Shown here: positions 9,231 to 19,960 of the stretch, in pieces | Layout of the letters: each line of letters begins with the position of its first letter | How positions within the stretch are numbered: the first letter of the stretch is position 1 | NCBI GenBank assembly: GCA_035578175.1 | Contig: JAQMRL010000002.1 | Location: 93,164,748-93,228,747, forward strand | Length of the DNA: 64,000 bases | Source: Catonia carolina | Taxonomy: Eukaryota > Arthropoda > Insecta > Hemiptera > Achilidae | Reading direction: 5' to 3' | The notes under the pieces: model-generated | Told to the model about the DNA's origin: nothing | Database searches by the model: none | What the model saw: the letters and a program-made list of their open reading frames with translations, nothing else | Program-made: the position numbers and the translations under genes

Positions 9231-11671
9231 AACCCCCCTAAAAAATGATTTTCATTAGTAACAAAGTTTGTTGGTTATGTATAAAGTAAACTAAAGATTT
9301 ATCTTAAAAATACTAAATCAATTGCGTAAATAAATATCAATAAATACATTCCCGGCTTTTGTATTTTTGTATGAAATAATATTTTTTTAAATTACTTAAC
9401 AAAGTTAGTATGAAACTGCTCTAAAAAGAAAGCTAATCTATTAGGTAGAAACAAAAATTAATTAAATTTGTATTTTCATTAATACTGTATTTTTATAACT
9501 ATACACGTTAAAACTGTTTTTTTTTTTAAATAATAATATCAGTATATATCCTATGAGAATAATTCTGTAACAACATATTGAGTTCAAAGGTTAAATCACT
9601 GAAATATTCCTAAGAGAAACAGCGAAATTCAAAATCGATTTTGTTTAAAATTGCAGCAGAAACTCGCTTCGGTATGCCTTTCTCCGACTGACAGCTAACA
9701 CACGCACACACTAATTTACCTAGATACAACATAAATAAAATTAAAAGCGCACGGAGTAACTGATACGCAATCACTTAGTTAATCTAAAATAAACAAGAAA
9801 CCAACACACGCACGCACATGTATAATACATGAACTTTAAAAGCAACAAAAGAAAGCAATGAATAAGAAAACGCGAAGTAATGTGTAGTGAATTGATTTTT
9901 TAATATATATGCAAGTGACAAGTACATTGGAATATTTGTTGTTGATAAAATTAAAAATAGAATATAAGTGAAAAAGCTTTTAATGTTTTAAAAAATATTT
10001 CCTATAAGTAATTTTAACTTTTTCAAATGAATATAAATTTATGTTACCCTATATGTAAACGAGTTTAAATATTAATGTTAACATCCTAAATTAAATAGTG
10101 TTAAATAATAAACATTGTTTGTTTTTGTTGTAAAAGCAAAGATTATACAAATTGTAAAAATAATATTATATAATACTGTATACATAAAGTAACTGTAAAT
10201 AATATGAATAAATCATTTGTCAACACACAGTATAAATTTCTCACTTAAAGTTTGAATAACTTGACTAAATATATAACTCATATATTTTTTATAATTCTAG
10301 TTTAAGAAAGTCGTTACCTTAACGCAAACGGAGGAAGAAGCATAACAATTAGGCAACTTTTTCTTTAAAGTTTCCAAGAGTGGTATTCAAAAATTAATTT
10401 AATTTTTTACATAAAATAAAAGTTACGTTAAAAATTTCATCACCCCAAAAACAATAACGTCTGAAAAGTTAATGAGATTAAACTTATTAATTGTTAATTT
10501 AAAATATCCATATTTTATAAATGGTTGAAAATAAATGTACATAGTTTTACTTATTGCCATAAAATGCAAATGTTCTAAAAACTAGTAAACACATTTTGTA
10601 AGATTATAAACTAGTTATGTATTAATCAAAATTTGTGGGCTTTATATAAACGCTGGTGTGTTTAGAATAAGCATTTTACAAGCGTAGTAGAACTTAACCT
10701 AATTTTTATTAGAATGTTTATAGGCAGTACTTGTTTAACATGTTGACTGCCACATGACCCAATTATGGGTCATTTCTACAATCCTGTACCGGCCACATGA
10801 TCCAGGTCTGGGTCATTTCTTGTTTGAAAACATAAGACTATTCAAAGCTACATGACACAATATTAGATTACTTTATAATGCTTTATAATACTTGTATGGA
10901 CAGCTGTGGCCTCAGAGCACAGCCCAGTGTTCTTAGCTGTTTGAAACCGTATTTTTTGGACAAATTATTGCACATTTTAAATAACACAAATTTTTCCAAG
11001 TATAAAATGTTAACATTACGGTATTTTTAAAGTTTATATAATAAATGTTTTGCGTTTAATAACTAGACTTAACAATTAACCAATAACAATAGAACAAATA
11101 ATTGTAATGATAGACCCTAAAGGATCAAAGCAACACTTTTTATCAAGTCTAGAAAAATCAAAAATTGATTGAAACTAGTATTGTCTCTCCCAAGTAACAA
11201 GCCACACCTTTCGAAGCTTCTTACATTTTGCCGGTCGCTATTGTTCCATGCAGCCAAAATATCGTTTCTTGCTAGTAATTTCATTTAGTTAATCTCAAAA
11301 CTTTCATTTCAAAGATATTACGAAGAGATAGTTTAACAGACATATTTCTTGAATTTACTGTACAGTAGGGATACATTAAAAACTACTTAACGAGCTTACC
11401 CATGAACATTGTGTGCAGCTAATTAGGTCAATATTATAATAAGGATCATTAACAAACGTCTATTTGAACGATCTTTCCCTGAAATAGTTTATTTTGGGTA
11501 TATGTCCGTACATAATGTAAGGTCGGTCAAGTGAAAAATTGTAGACATAATGAATGTAACCAAAACGTAACAAGAAAAGCATGATTGAGTAATAATAAAC
11601 TTGAAAATTTAAATTTTACGCTGCTTCATCTGATTCCAGAATTGTGGTAGACCAGTGCTGACTGAGAAAAC
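9231..11671. other. AT-rich intergenic sequence with one short repeat
   Basis: No gene seen. Around 10742-10825 the phrase GCCACATGAYCC...GGGTCATTTCT occurs twice in tandem, close to a TTAA at 10736; this could be a decayed terminal region of a piggyBac-like element. CA-rich patches occur near 9700 and 9800. Confidence 0.45.
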
Positions 11672-11696
11672 AAACCGACTGAGTTTCAGTCGGTTT
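11672..11696. repeat. Perfect 11-bp hairpin followed by T5
   Basis: AAACCGACTGA, a 3-base loop (GTT), then its exact reverse complement, running into a T-tract. It looks like a bacterial intrinsic terminator but sits in eukaryotic repeat-rich DNA with no gene upstream, so the resemblance is probably fortuitous. Confidence 0.6.
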
Positions 11697-11989
11697 TTAG
11701 AATCCTTTGTAGATCAAATCAAGTGGAAAAATGGAAAAACCCTTATTTATAAATTGGATATACCTCAAGGCTTTTCAGCTAGGTGAAAATAATAGCTTTG
11801 GTTTGAAAGTAATCAAAGCGTTTGTTTTAGTTAACCACCACAATAATAAAGTACATTGTAATAATTTAACAATAGTGCTAATAATTTAGTAATAATTTTA
11901 TTTATTCTACACTCTCATCAATATTTTTGATTATTAGCCATCATAGACACAAACAAAAATGAAATAAAATGTATTGTTTTATATATATT

Positions 11990-12141
11990 TTTTAATTTAT
12001 TTATTTAACGTCTTATTTATTTAACGACTGTAACGGTCATTAGCGACGACGTTGGGGTGTAACTGCGGAGGATGAAATGATTTTTTTGTAACGTATAAAA
12101 ATATGCCGTGCCTGAGCGGGATTCGAACCCATTACCGCTTG
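11990..12141 (-). mobile_element. tRNA-derived SINE, family A, 5'-truncated
   Basis: Read on the minus strand it contains the B box GGGTTCGAATCCC, the family body CACGGCATATTTT...ACGTTAC...TCATTTCATCC, then a tail with AACGTCGTCGCTAATGACCG ending in TTAAATAAATAA. The A-box half of the tRNA head is missing beyond about 12141. It shares its longer 3' subtype with the copy at 59541-59741. Confidence 0.75.
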
Positions 12142-12600
12142 TTTAATGTTTTGTTTATTTATTTATATATTATTGATAAGCTTCATACGTTGTTAAAACG
12201 TATTATAACAGAAATCGTAATAAAAATTCATTTAAATTTTGAAATTGATCTAATTTAAAAATAGTATTACAACTCGTTATAGTAAAGTAAAATTTTAATT
12301 TTTAATGAAATTAATTCACATTTATTTATTTAACAAAATTATTTGACAAAAACCTAACCAATAAAAATGACAACAATGATAATAATGAGTTCATGAAAAT
12401 TAGTTGTTAAACATTTAAAACATCGCAATTCACGTAATTTTTCAACAATAAAATAAAATACATAATATCCCTTACCAAATTAAACATGAAATACAATGTC
12501 TGATGACAAAATAACAAACTTCACCGTAACGAAGAATCCCGTACAATTTAGGCCACTAACACGTCAGCCATTCAAACCGCGGCGGCGCTCCAACAATGAA
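12142..12600. other. AT-rich sequence, no gene seen
   Basis: No coding, RNA or mobile-element signal found. Confidence 0.5.
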
Positions 12601-12604
12601 ATGC

Positions 12605-12722
12605 TTCGTTTTTATATTTAATCGGTCAGCTGTTGATGAACAGCTGATTTTATGTTCTGCCAAATGTATCGTTTTTATAAAATTAATCAGTTTATGAACA
12701 GCTGATTTCATTCTTCGCCACT
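12605..12722. repeat. Imperfect tandem duplication of about 60 bp with CAGCTG motifs
   Basis: Two diverged units share TTCGTTTTTATA...AATCRGT, ATGAACAGCTGATTT and TTCTKCCA-type endings. Unit 1 carries an extra CAGCTG, giving CAGCTGTTGATGAACAGCTG. It lies just beyond the 3' side of the LINE fragment at 12815-13470 and may be part of that element's 3' UTR. Confidence 0.55.
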
Positions 12723-12814
12723 TCATTATAACAGTATTCTATTTGGTAATCAAATTTTACTTCAAAAGTTGGAAGCATCCAACCGACATATCTGTTTTTT
12801 TCTTCAGGTGTATT

Positions 12815-13470
12815 TTCCTTGGAGAACGGCTACCATCAACGTTAATTAAATCTTGTCGACTGCTCGAAGAAAAACGGTAACGGAACTCACACCATACCAG
12901 TTACGAAGGTCCTCAACCATGAAGTTCTACTTTCACCTGAACCGCGCTTACCCTGCCCTCCCTTTACCTTACCCTGCATTATATTTTGTTGTATTATGTA
13001 TTTCTCGCCTTTTGTTACATGACCAAAGTTCTCCAACTTTCGACATGTCACAATGTTCAGAACGTCCATCGATTTATTAGCTTTACTAAAATATTTCATT
13101 TTTAACTTTATCCGTCCATTATATACTCAACAATCACTTATAACACAACATCTTAAAGGACTTGAGTCCTTTTATCATATTTTGGTTCAGCGTTTTAGCA
13201 CCCACCCCCACAAAACAACGCAGGGGACACAAAATAACAGCGGACCAATCTAATCCAAGTGAAATCCTAAGGTCCCTCCTGAACTAAACTCTACCCATCT
13301 TTGTAAATTCAGTACGGGATGTTTAATACGCAATTTGTCTCCTTCATGTTACTCTAATCCTCTTGTACTCGGCATTCCAGGTACCTGAAGCTGTCCACTA
13401 CCTCCAAAACGGTGTCCTCAATTTTAATATCAGCTGCCATTCGCGGTCGTTTACTAATCACAATTACCAT
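12815..13470 (-). mobile_element. LINE fragment: RT C-terminal region (not Jockey)
   Basis: On the minus strand, 13470-13300 encodes a peptide with MAADIKIEDTVLEVVDSFRYL, matching the pre-thumb 'VDSFKYLG' region of arthropod endonuclease-RT LINEs. Further along, 13099-12887 encodes KLENFGHV, GEKYIIQQNIMQGKV and GKRGSGESRTSWL, the usual C-terminal 'GHV...GKVxGKR...SWL' block. A following frame (WYGVSSVTVFLRAVDKI) continues the match. Stops, frame changes and a shortened middle show it is dead. The exact clade (CR1, RTE or a relative) cannot be settled by eye. Confidence 0.72.
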
Positions 13471-13979
13471 ATTATTTATTTGTTCAATAACCTAAAATAT
13501 GACGTGTTCATCAAAATGTAGTTTAATTGTGTATCCTACAATAATACCACAGTTACTTTACTAGTTACTTTACTCCAGTATGGTAACCGTGAATAATACA
13601 CGACAAAATACACAAATCTTTGAACAGTTTCTTTAAAAGGTACCTATTTGTATTTTTAGTTACGTCTTTATACTTATTCAAATTTATTATTTTTCTATAA
13701 ATACATAAATATGAAAGATAATTAGAATATATATTTTTTATTATTTACAACTGTGTGGTTTCGTACAACCAGTAAATATGCATATTTTAATTATATATAT
13801 ATATATTTAAAAATGACTTTACTCGTTAAATAAGGACTCAACTCATTAGTAGGACTCCCGCAGTTGATTACTACAGTTAGCCTTTTCACAATTTAATCAT
13901 TAAGACTATTTAATTTATGATAGTAAGATTAATTATTTTGTATGTTGTTATTAAGCGATATTAAATTTGAACTGTATTA
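13471..13979. other. AT-rich sequence, no gene seen
   Basis: Contains a short (TA)n run near 13793-13806 and nothing else recognisable. Confidence 0.5.
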
Positions 13980-14585
13980 AATGAAGTTAACCGCTCCACC
14001 TCTTTCTGAGCCGTCGATAAAAAACATGTAGGATTGCCTGGTAAATGAGGAGAACTTAGTTCACGAACCAATGGGTTGGAGTTGTTAAGTAGTACTAATC
14101 TAAAGGGGTGATACATTTCGTGTATGGTGTCATTAATAAATGGGATTTTTAGTTCCGAGTGAAGTGTGTGATTTGACACAAAAATAGAGCGTTAACTAGC
14201 GTACGAAGCAATTTTGATTGGAACTGTTGAAGTTTAGATATAACTGATGGTTTTGATGAACCATAAATCTGACAACCATACATCCACATTGGTTTAAGTA
14301 AAGTCTGGTATAACAGCAATTTTAGAGGAATCAGCAATTTTGATCGTCGAGGTAGAAGGTTGTATAGCTGTTTTCGCCTACCGTCTAATGCTTTACGTTT
14401 ACATGTTCATTCCATGTAAGCCGTCTGTCTATATATTGACCGAATTACCGAATTTTGTCGGCTTGAGGTAAAGAAGAGTTATACAAGAAAACTCTCGGAC
14501 AAGTCTGCCGTCTCAAGGTAAAGGTAACATGTTTTGTTTTGTCCGAATTAATTTTGATTCTACTCGTCGTAAACCACGATTCTAA
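13980..14585 (-). mobile_element. Jockey-like LINE fragment, RT C-terminus
   Basis: The minus strand from 14585 downward encodes RIKINSDKTKHVTFTL, then after a frame change YIDRRLTWNEH, then LLYQTLLKPMWMYGCQIYG, KLQQFQSKLLR and LHSELKIPFINDTI. These are the VNEQKS, YLDRRLTW, KPVWSYG, QRFQSKFLR and DLGIP blocks of Jockey ORF2 in order. Frameshifts near 14180 and 14400 and internal stops make it non-coding. It resembles the 55146-55801 copy more than the full-length element. Confidence 0.82.
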
Positions 14586-15482
14586 CAATCAATCTAAAAT
14601 CATTTTAAACAAATGATTTTGTAATTTAGCGAAACATTGTAAATTGTTGAAAATATTAAAAATCTTTTCAGGTTTAGTAAACCAGTTTGAGTTACTAACA
14701 TAATTAACTACTTAAAACAAACAATAAATGCAAATAATTGAGTCACAATAGTCTGCTGAACATGTTTAAGTCAATAGAAACACTTAGATGTTGTGAATTA
14801 AGTCAGTGGCAATCTATTAGACGATATAATACAGAATCTTTTGGTAACTCTACCGTTACATTTTTATACATTCCTACTAGTTCAACTCGAAATTATTTAT
14901 GATTACCTAATAAGTATTAAAGAAATTACTCCTGCAAAAGAAGTTTATCCCTTAAAAGTATATAAAAATATTGTTCACAAAGTTTACGATTATTATTCAC
15001 ACGTTTACTATCTCTATTTTTCGTATTAAACCATAACTCAGTTCTGTAGAAGGTTCAATAAGTACATTAATTTACAAACAATGGGAATGACCATACTTCA
15101 GAAAGGTTTAATCTCCATCTTTACAGTAAAAATATTTAACCTATTTTTAAGTGCTTAATAAAATTTATCTTTGATACATTTTGAATATTATGATATATTG
15201 TTATTCATAATTAACATACACTGAGAATGTAAAAAAAAACAGTGTAAGTACTTTCAAATTTCTAGCTATTTTGAACGGGGTTTTAAAAGTAATTGTTTCA
15301 GTAAATGGTTTTGAACGTCCATTGGGTCACACAACAGCTTAACTTTTGAAATCGTGGTAATTTAAAATGTTTAGTAAAAAGTTTCAAAATATAATTTTTT
15401 TTCTATTTTATTTATAAAAGACATATGGATATAATATGAATTTTACTTATTTGAATATTTACCTATCCACGGTAATACCAAA
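14586..15482. other. AT-rich sequence, no gene seen
   Basis: No supported feature. The frame at 14841-15029 is AT-driven. Confidence 0.5.
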
Positions 15483-15484
15483 TA

Positions 15485-16106
15485 CAGTACAAGCTCGCTA
15501 ATCCGAGCCTCTCTAATCCGAACTCTCCAGTAATCCAAATTATCCAAAAAAAGTTTGTTTTTATGTAGCGATCATAATTTACTATAGTACGATTATTTTT
15601 TCAATGTCTTGCGGTAATAAAATAAACCACGAAGTGGCAGTTGCAAGTTTTAATAACTGTAGCCTATAAGAACGGCCTAAGGAAACCGATAAACCGTTTC
15701 ATAAAATACCATTGCTTATGCAGCTTCGAGACGACGCATTCGACCAAAGTTTGGCTTCCAAGAAACAGATGAAAATAAGTGACACTTTTGTGGAAAATAA
15801 AGGTTAGTGAGAAGTACGTATTTTATTATGGAACTGTACATATATTAATTAAGTTATTGTACGTACTGTATTTACAAATTTTTATTGTTAATTTATTTCT
15901 TTTGATATGATTTTTTTGGAGGAAAAACGTAAAGTCAGTTTTTGTACGTATATTACCCTATTATTAAATTAGTTTATTTCAACACAAACAATTGTATTTG
16001 ACTCATTTATAAATATAAACTTTCAGACAAAAATTTGCTAATCCAAACGTTTCGGTAATCCGAATAGTCATGGTTTTTATTACTTCATATTAGCGAGCTT
16101 GTACTG
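15485..16106 (+). mobile_element. pogo-like DNA transposon, internally deleted
   Basis: The 622-bp element has perfect 18-bp terminal inverted repeats, CAGTACAAGCTCGCTAAT, flanked by TA on both sides (15483-15484 and 16107-16108). This is the CAG-start, TA-target arrangement of the pogo/Tigger group. Copies of TAATCCGA occur just inside both ends (three on the left, two on the right) and may be transposase-binding repeats. Only a C-terminal transposase remnant remains inside. Mobilisation would need an autonomous relative elsewhere. Confidence 0.85.
15604..15810 (+). pseudogene. Remnant of a pogo-like transposase C-terminus
   Basis: One frame starts at the ATG at 15604, runs to a single in-frame TAA near 15664, then stays open to a TAG at 15808-15810. 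The final residues include LRDDAFDQSLASKKQMKISD followed by TFVENKG. The basic-Gln 'KKQMKISDTF' ending matches the 'KQTxITDFF' tail common in pogo/Tigger transposases. The DNA-binding and DDE portions are absent, deleted between the terminal repeats. Confidence 0.6.
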
Positions 16107-16108
16107 TA

Positions 16109-16660
16109 AATATAAAAGAATGCTTTCTGAATGATCATTGATTATCTTCTTTTTTAGTCGTACATCATTAAATTTTCAGTCGAGATGAAAGCTTTGTTTT
16201 GAGAAGGTGTTATGTAAATAACAAAGAAAAATAAAAGAGTCAAGCATGTGGAGGTAACATCTTTAAATAAATTATTACCTTAGTAAAGTATCAATTTATA
16301 TGTATTTACCACACTAGGTCCATAAAATATCCTTTTGTTCAACAGTAATTAGACTTTCTCTTTTGAAGTTTTTTTTAAAACAGAAGTTTTTGTAGTGGGT
16401 AGATATTTATGTAGATAGGCAATTTAAATGTACTTTAAATTTAAAACTTTTGTTAATATTGAAACTTCTGTTCACGTTTTTATTATGCATAATTAACATT
16501 TTTTTACCTTTACTCTGCACCGTCTTCATCTTCTTTCCTGAGCTTTATTTTGTTTTTGTCAATTAAGCCATATTTTCACCCTGTCGTAAAATGAAAGGTT
16601 TTCTTTTTCTTGCACTCGAATAAAATTAAAATTAGGTTTTCATCGTTTATTATATTGTCA
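16109..16660. other. AT-rich sequence, no gene seen
   Basis: No recognisable feature. Confidence 0.5.
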
Positions 16661-16663
16661 TCA

Positions 16664-16912
16664 CCTTCTTCTTCTTCTTCTTCTCACAACCATGGATTAG
16701 GTTCCGACTCATGACAGTGACAAGCTATTGCATTATTGCCATCTTTTGCGTGGCCTCCCAACATCTCTTTACCCTGTCGGTTTGTATTATAAACTCTGAG
16801 AGGAATCCTTCCATCAGGCATTCTCTCTACGTACTACCTCCATCGATTTCGATATTCTGCAATCTTTCCATTCAGGTTGTAAACATTCAGTTCCGTTCGT
16901 ATATCCTGATTT
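16664..16912 (-). mobile_element. LINE 3' fragment with (GAA)n tail
   Basis: The minus strand encodes DIRTELNVYNLNGKIAEYRN followed by RWR, then ERMPDGRIPLRVYNTNRQGK and GGHAKDGNN. This is the C-terminal 'NINDKIxxYRxRWxxHLxRMPxxRIP' block of arthropod LINE reverse transcriptases. It has one TAG after RWR and ends with a stop, followed by GAAGAAGAAGAAGAAG (plus-strand CTT repeat at 16667-16683). The simple-repeat end is shared with the fragment at 35895-36055. Confidence 0.75.
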
Positions 16913-17285
16913 TTTAGTTGGTCACTATTATTATATCGTTATCTTATATCGTATATCTATTATATTAATATCATTTCTACTAGTTTTTTTGTTTTTAAAT
17001 ACCGCATTATAAACGAATGATTTGCCATTTTTGCATTTCATTTGTTCATATAATATTTAATTTTTATATTTTTGTAAAGTTATTTCCAAGAAAGGTAAAA
17101 GATAATCATAGAAAGAGCTCAGTTGAATTATGAAAGTTAAAAATTGAGCAACAAATTTTTGAATTGTTATATAAATGAAAATAACATTTTTAGTCTAAAA
17201 TGGACTGAAGGGATGCCTACATCTTCTACTAGGAGAGAGTAGTTTTATGTTTACTTTTCGCTTGATAGATGACTAACTTGAAGCA
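16913..17285. other. AT-rich sequence, no gene seen
   Basis: No recognisable feature. Confidence 0.5.
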
Positions 17286-17289
17286 TCAT

Positions 17290-17700
17290 CTCTGTGCAAA
17301 ACGCTTAAAACTAAATGACCATCAAAAGCTAGTCTTCATTTTCATTAATCCACGATTAAAATTAAAAGTCAATTACAAACTTTAAAATGGCAAAATCCGT
17401 TTGCGACTAATCTGGACGTATTGTGTCCAGCTTTTTGGAGCAGCAGCAAGAAAATTGAAAGTCAACGCAGGTCATCCTCCACTACGATTTCTCATATCCA
17501 AATATATGAGTATTTTTATAATCCAAATAAAATTAATGAATGAACTGGACGCTTTATTCTATAGTAAATTTTACGATCAACCTATTATAACCCTACCGAA
17601 CCCATTAGCATATGATTTAGAAAAAACGTACCCTGCCTACTTAACTGTATGACGTCTGAAAAACAAATGGAGCAGAAATTTCTTGATCTGCTATCACTTT
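17290..17700 (+). mobile_element. Jockey-like LINE fragment, RT C-terminus
   Basis: Frames here include HQKLVFIFINPRLKLKVNYK, then RLIWTYCVQLFGAA, KFYDQPIITLPNPLAYDL and a final LKNKWSR. They parallel the NPRSKLNLHSK, RPIWTCGVQL and RLKRKWS blocks of the 23604-24792 copy, in order, with frame changes. The middle 'QSKTLR...KTLHGDLKIP' section is deleted. Confidence 0.7.
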
Positions 17701-19695
17701 TAGTTTTTACCAGGTAAAACGCTCGTCAGTTCCAGTTTACCCGGTAATAAAACTCCTTATCACACTTTAAATTACTTTTAATACCACAAGAATTAATTAC
17801 CGCTCAATGTACAAATATTTCCCAAAATCAAAGTCGAAAATAACAGAATAAAAAAATATGAAGGCATGCCTCGTTGACGAAGAGGTAAAGTAGTACCTCT
17901 CATCAATTAACGTAGTATTGTAATTGTCTATCCATTACAGTGTTCTAAATGCTGCACTTAATGCTACACTTATCTATTCACGTTGAAGTTCTGTCACTGG
18001 ACTGTGTCTCCACTCACGTTTATTTATCATGTTATTGTTTTCCAAATTTTGTGTTATCACATTCACTGATTGTTTCCAACAGGTTGTGCATTTTCTAAAT
18101 AAAGAAATAAATTAAAAAAAGTTGATGTGACTTTCAATAAACCAAGGAGTTATGGACTTGGTAAGCTTTGCAGATATTTACTGGTCTACTACTAATGCCT
18201 ATTTAGATTATTAAATAAAACAACCTCTAAGAAAGCAATGTCTGAAAATTTTAAATCAGATAATAATGTTTTATTTGATTTACTATGTGGTGTAGTGAAA
18301 CGGGTTTGGGTAATCTGTGCAATAATATTAATATTGATAGATACTTTTTATAGAATATAATATTTTTACCGTATATTTCAGTAAAATATTGTTGTATTAT
18401 GTATTCCGCCTTAGTACTTTGACAGCTCAAAAATAAAACATCTTATTGAGTAAAAAAACGAATATTTATTAGTTCTGTTGGATTTTGATATATTTTCTGT
18501 TTATCACATCTGGGATTCCCTTCGTACATGCACACATCTAGATATATATTTTTAATATTAGTATCGTTAAAATATTTAAGCGACGTATTAAATGCACTAT
18601 AATTCATACGACGTACCAAAATAACCAAACTTTATTAATTAAAAATAAGATTTGTAAAGAATATACGCTATATTTCAACAAATTCAATTATTTTCTTATC
18701 GTTACTTTTAAGAAACTGTAGTGAATCGTAATTACAGAAGTGTATAGAGAACTTTGCAAAAGTTAAGCTAATAGGACAAGCCTTACTTTATCAACTTGGA
18801 CATTACGTGACCGTCACAACTATTGGTCACAGAATTAAAGTCGCATTTCAGTAGTAAACGCCCATCGCAGCCGGTGACGCTACTTCTATTCTTGCTTTGC
18901 GCCTCCTTCTTTGTTCTTGCAACATGCAAATTAGTTGGCAGACACTTCCTGCATAACTTATTGTTCTGTACGTTTGTTACTTGTGTGTCTACTACATTTG
19001 GCCGGCTGTTAGGTCTAGTTGTACTGTTTCCAGCAAACGATGTTGAATCGAGTCGCTGATATTAGATCCTTGGTTCCATTTTACATACGATAAATTGTCT
19101 ATTTTAAATTTAATCTAAAGCTTTTTATTGCTCATATACGATTAAGATCCTTTTTAAAGATATCTTAAATTACACTATTTTGTATAATAAGTAACCAGTT
19201 TTTAAGTAGTAAACATTAAGTGCCTTTAAAAGTAAAGCTAGTTTAGTAAATTTCCTTATGCTAATTATTGCAATATATATTATAAATAATACTATAATCC
19301 GGTAGTACAGTTAACCAGTGTAATGTTGCAGAAAAAAACATGGTTTGACAGAATGCAATCATAATTTTTAGTTTCAGACTGTAACAAAATAGTTGACACA
19401 AAGAATTAAAAAGAAAAACAAATTTAAAATGCAAATCAAAGAGTAGGAAATGGAAAACATTTTTATTTTTAAGTTAATTTTAAGTAACAATGACTGGTAA
19501 TAAATTCCTTATTTGAACCCCCCCCCTGTTCAATACAATAAACAAACTATTATTGAACGATTTATAACATAAATTATAAAAAAAAAACACTTTTCATATT
19601 ATATTGAATTAAACTGCGAATTTTTTTTACACACGTATGAAGTATTTGATCATAGATTAAAAGACTTTGTTCTTTCTACATTACCCCAGATCACA
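17701..19695. other. AT-rich intergenic sequence
   Basis: No gene supported. The frames at 18443-18628 and 18823-19059 encode peptides I do not recognise. The second lies in a slightly less AT-rich patch (18780-19070) but lacks any domain. A run of nine C occurs near 19518. Confidence 0.45.
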
Positions 19696-19699
19696 CTTG

Positions 19700-19960
19700 C
19701 ATTAAACAAAAAGTAAGTTTTTATACTTACCTAATCTGGCTTACTAGGATGTACGAATCTTTGATTTATGATTTGGTAGAAAACTTTTAAAACGTAAACA
19801 GGATACAAGCTTTTCAAAATAAGTTTTTACATTTAATTACACATTATCCACTACTCTTTTTCTGTAGTATATCAAGACGTCAATATAGACACAGTTTTAT
19901 ACACAACCCTTAATACTTATACACTCAATTTTATTTAAAAAATATTAATCACCAAAATTA
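19700..19960 (+). mobile_element. Probable LINE RT C-terminal fragment
   Basis: The plus strand encodes VNRIQAFQNKFLHLITHYPL, matching the 'LQRIQxFQNKFLRLITNAPWY' block of Jockey- or I-type LINEs. Upstream residues (SFYTYLIWL) may correspond to the 'RPVLTYxxxVW' block. Only this stretch is recognisable, so the extent is approximate. Confidence 0.45.

Noticed and set aside
11672..11698. Rho-independent terminator of a bacterial gene
   Set aside because: No bacterial gene or composition nearby; the window is clearly eukaryotic repeat DNA.
18095..18140. SINE family B 3' end (GATGTGACTTTCAATAAA)
   Set aside because: The match is limited to about 18 bases in AT-rich DNA, with no body or boxes upstream.
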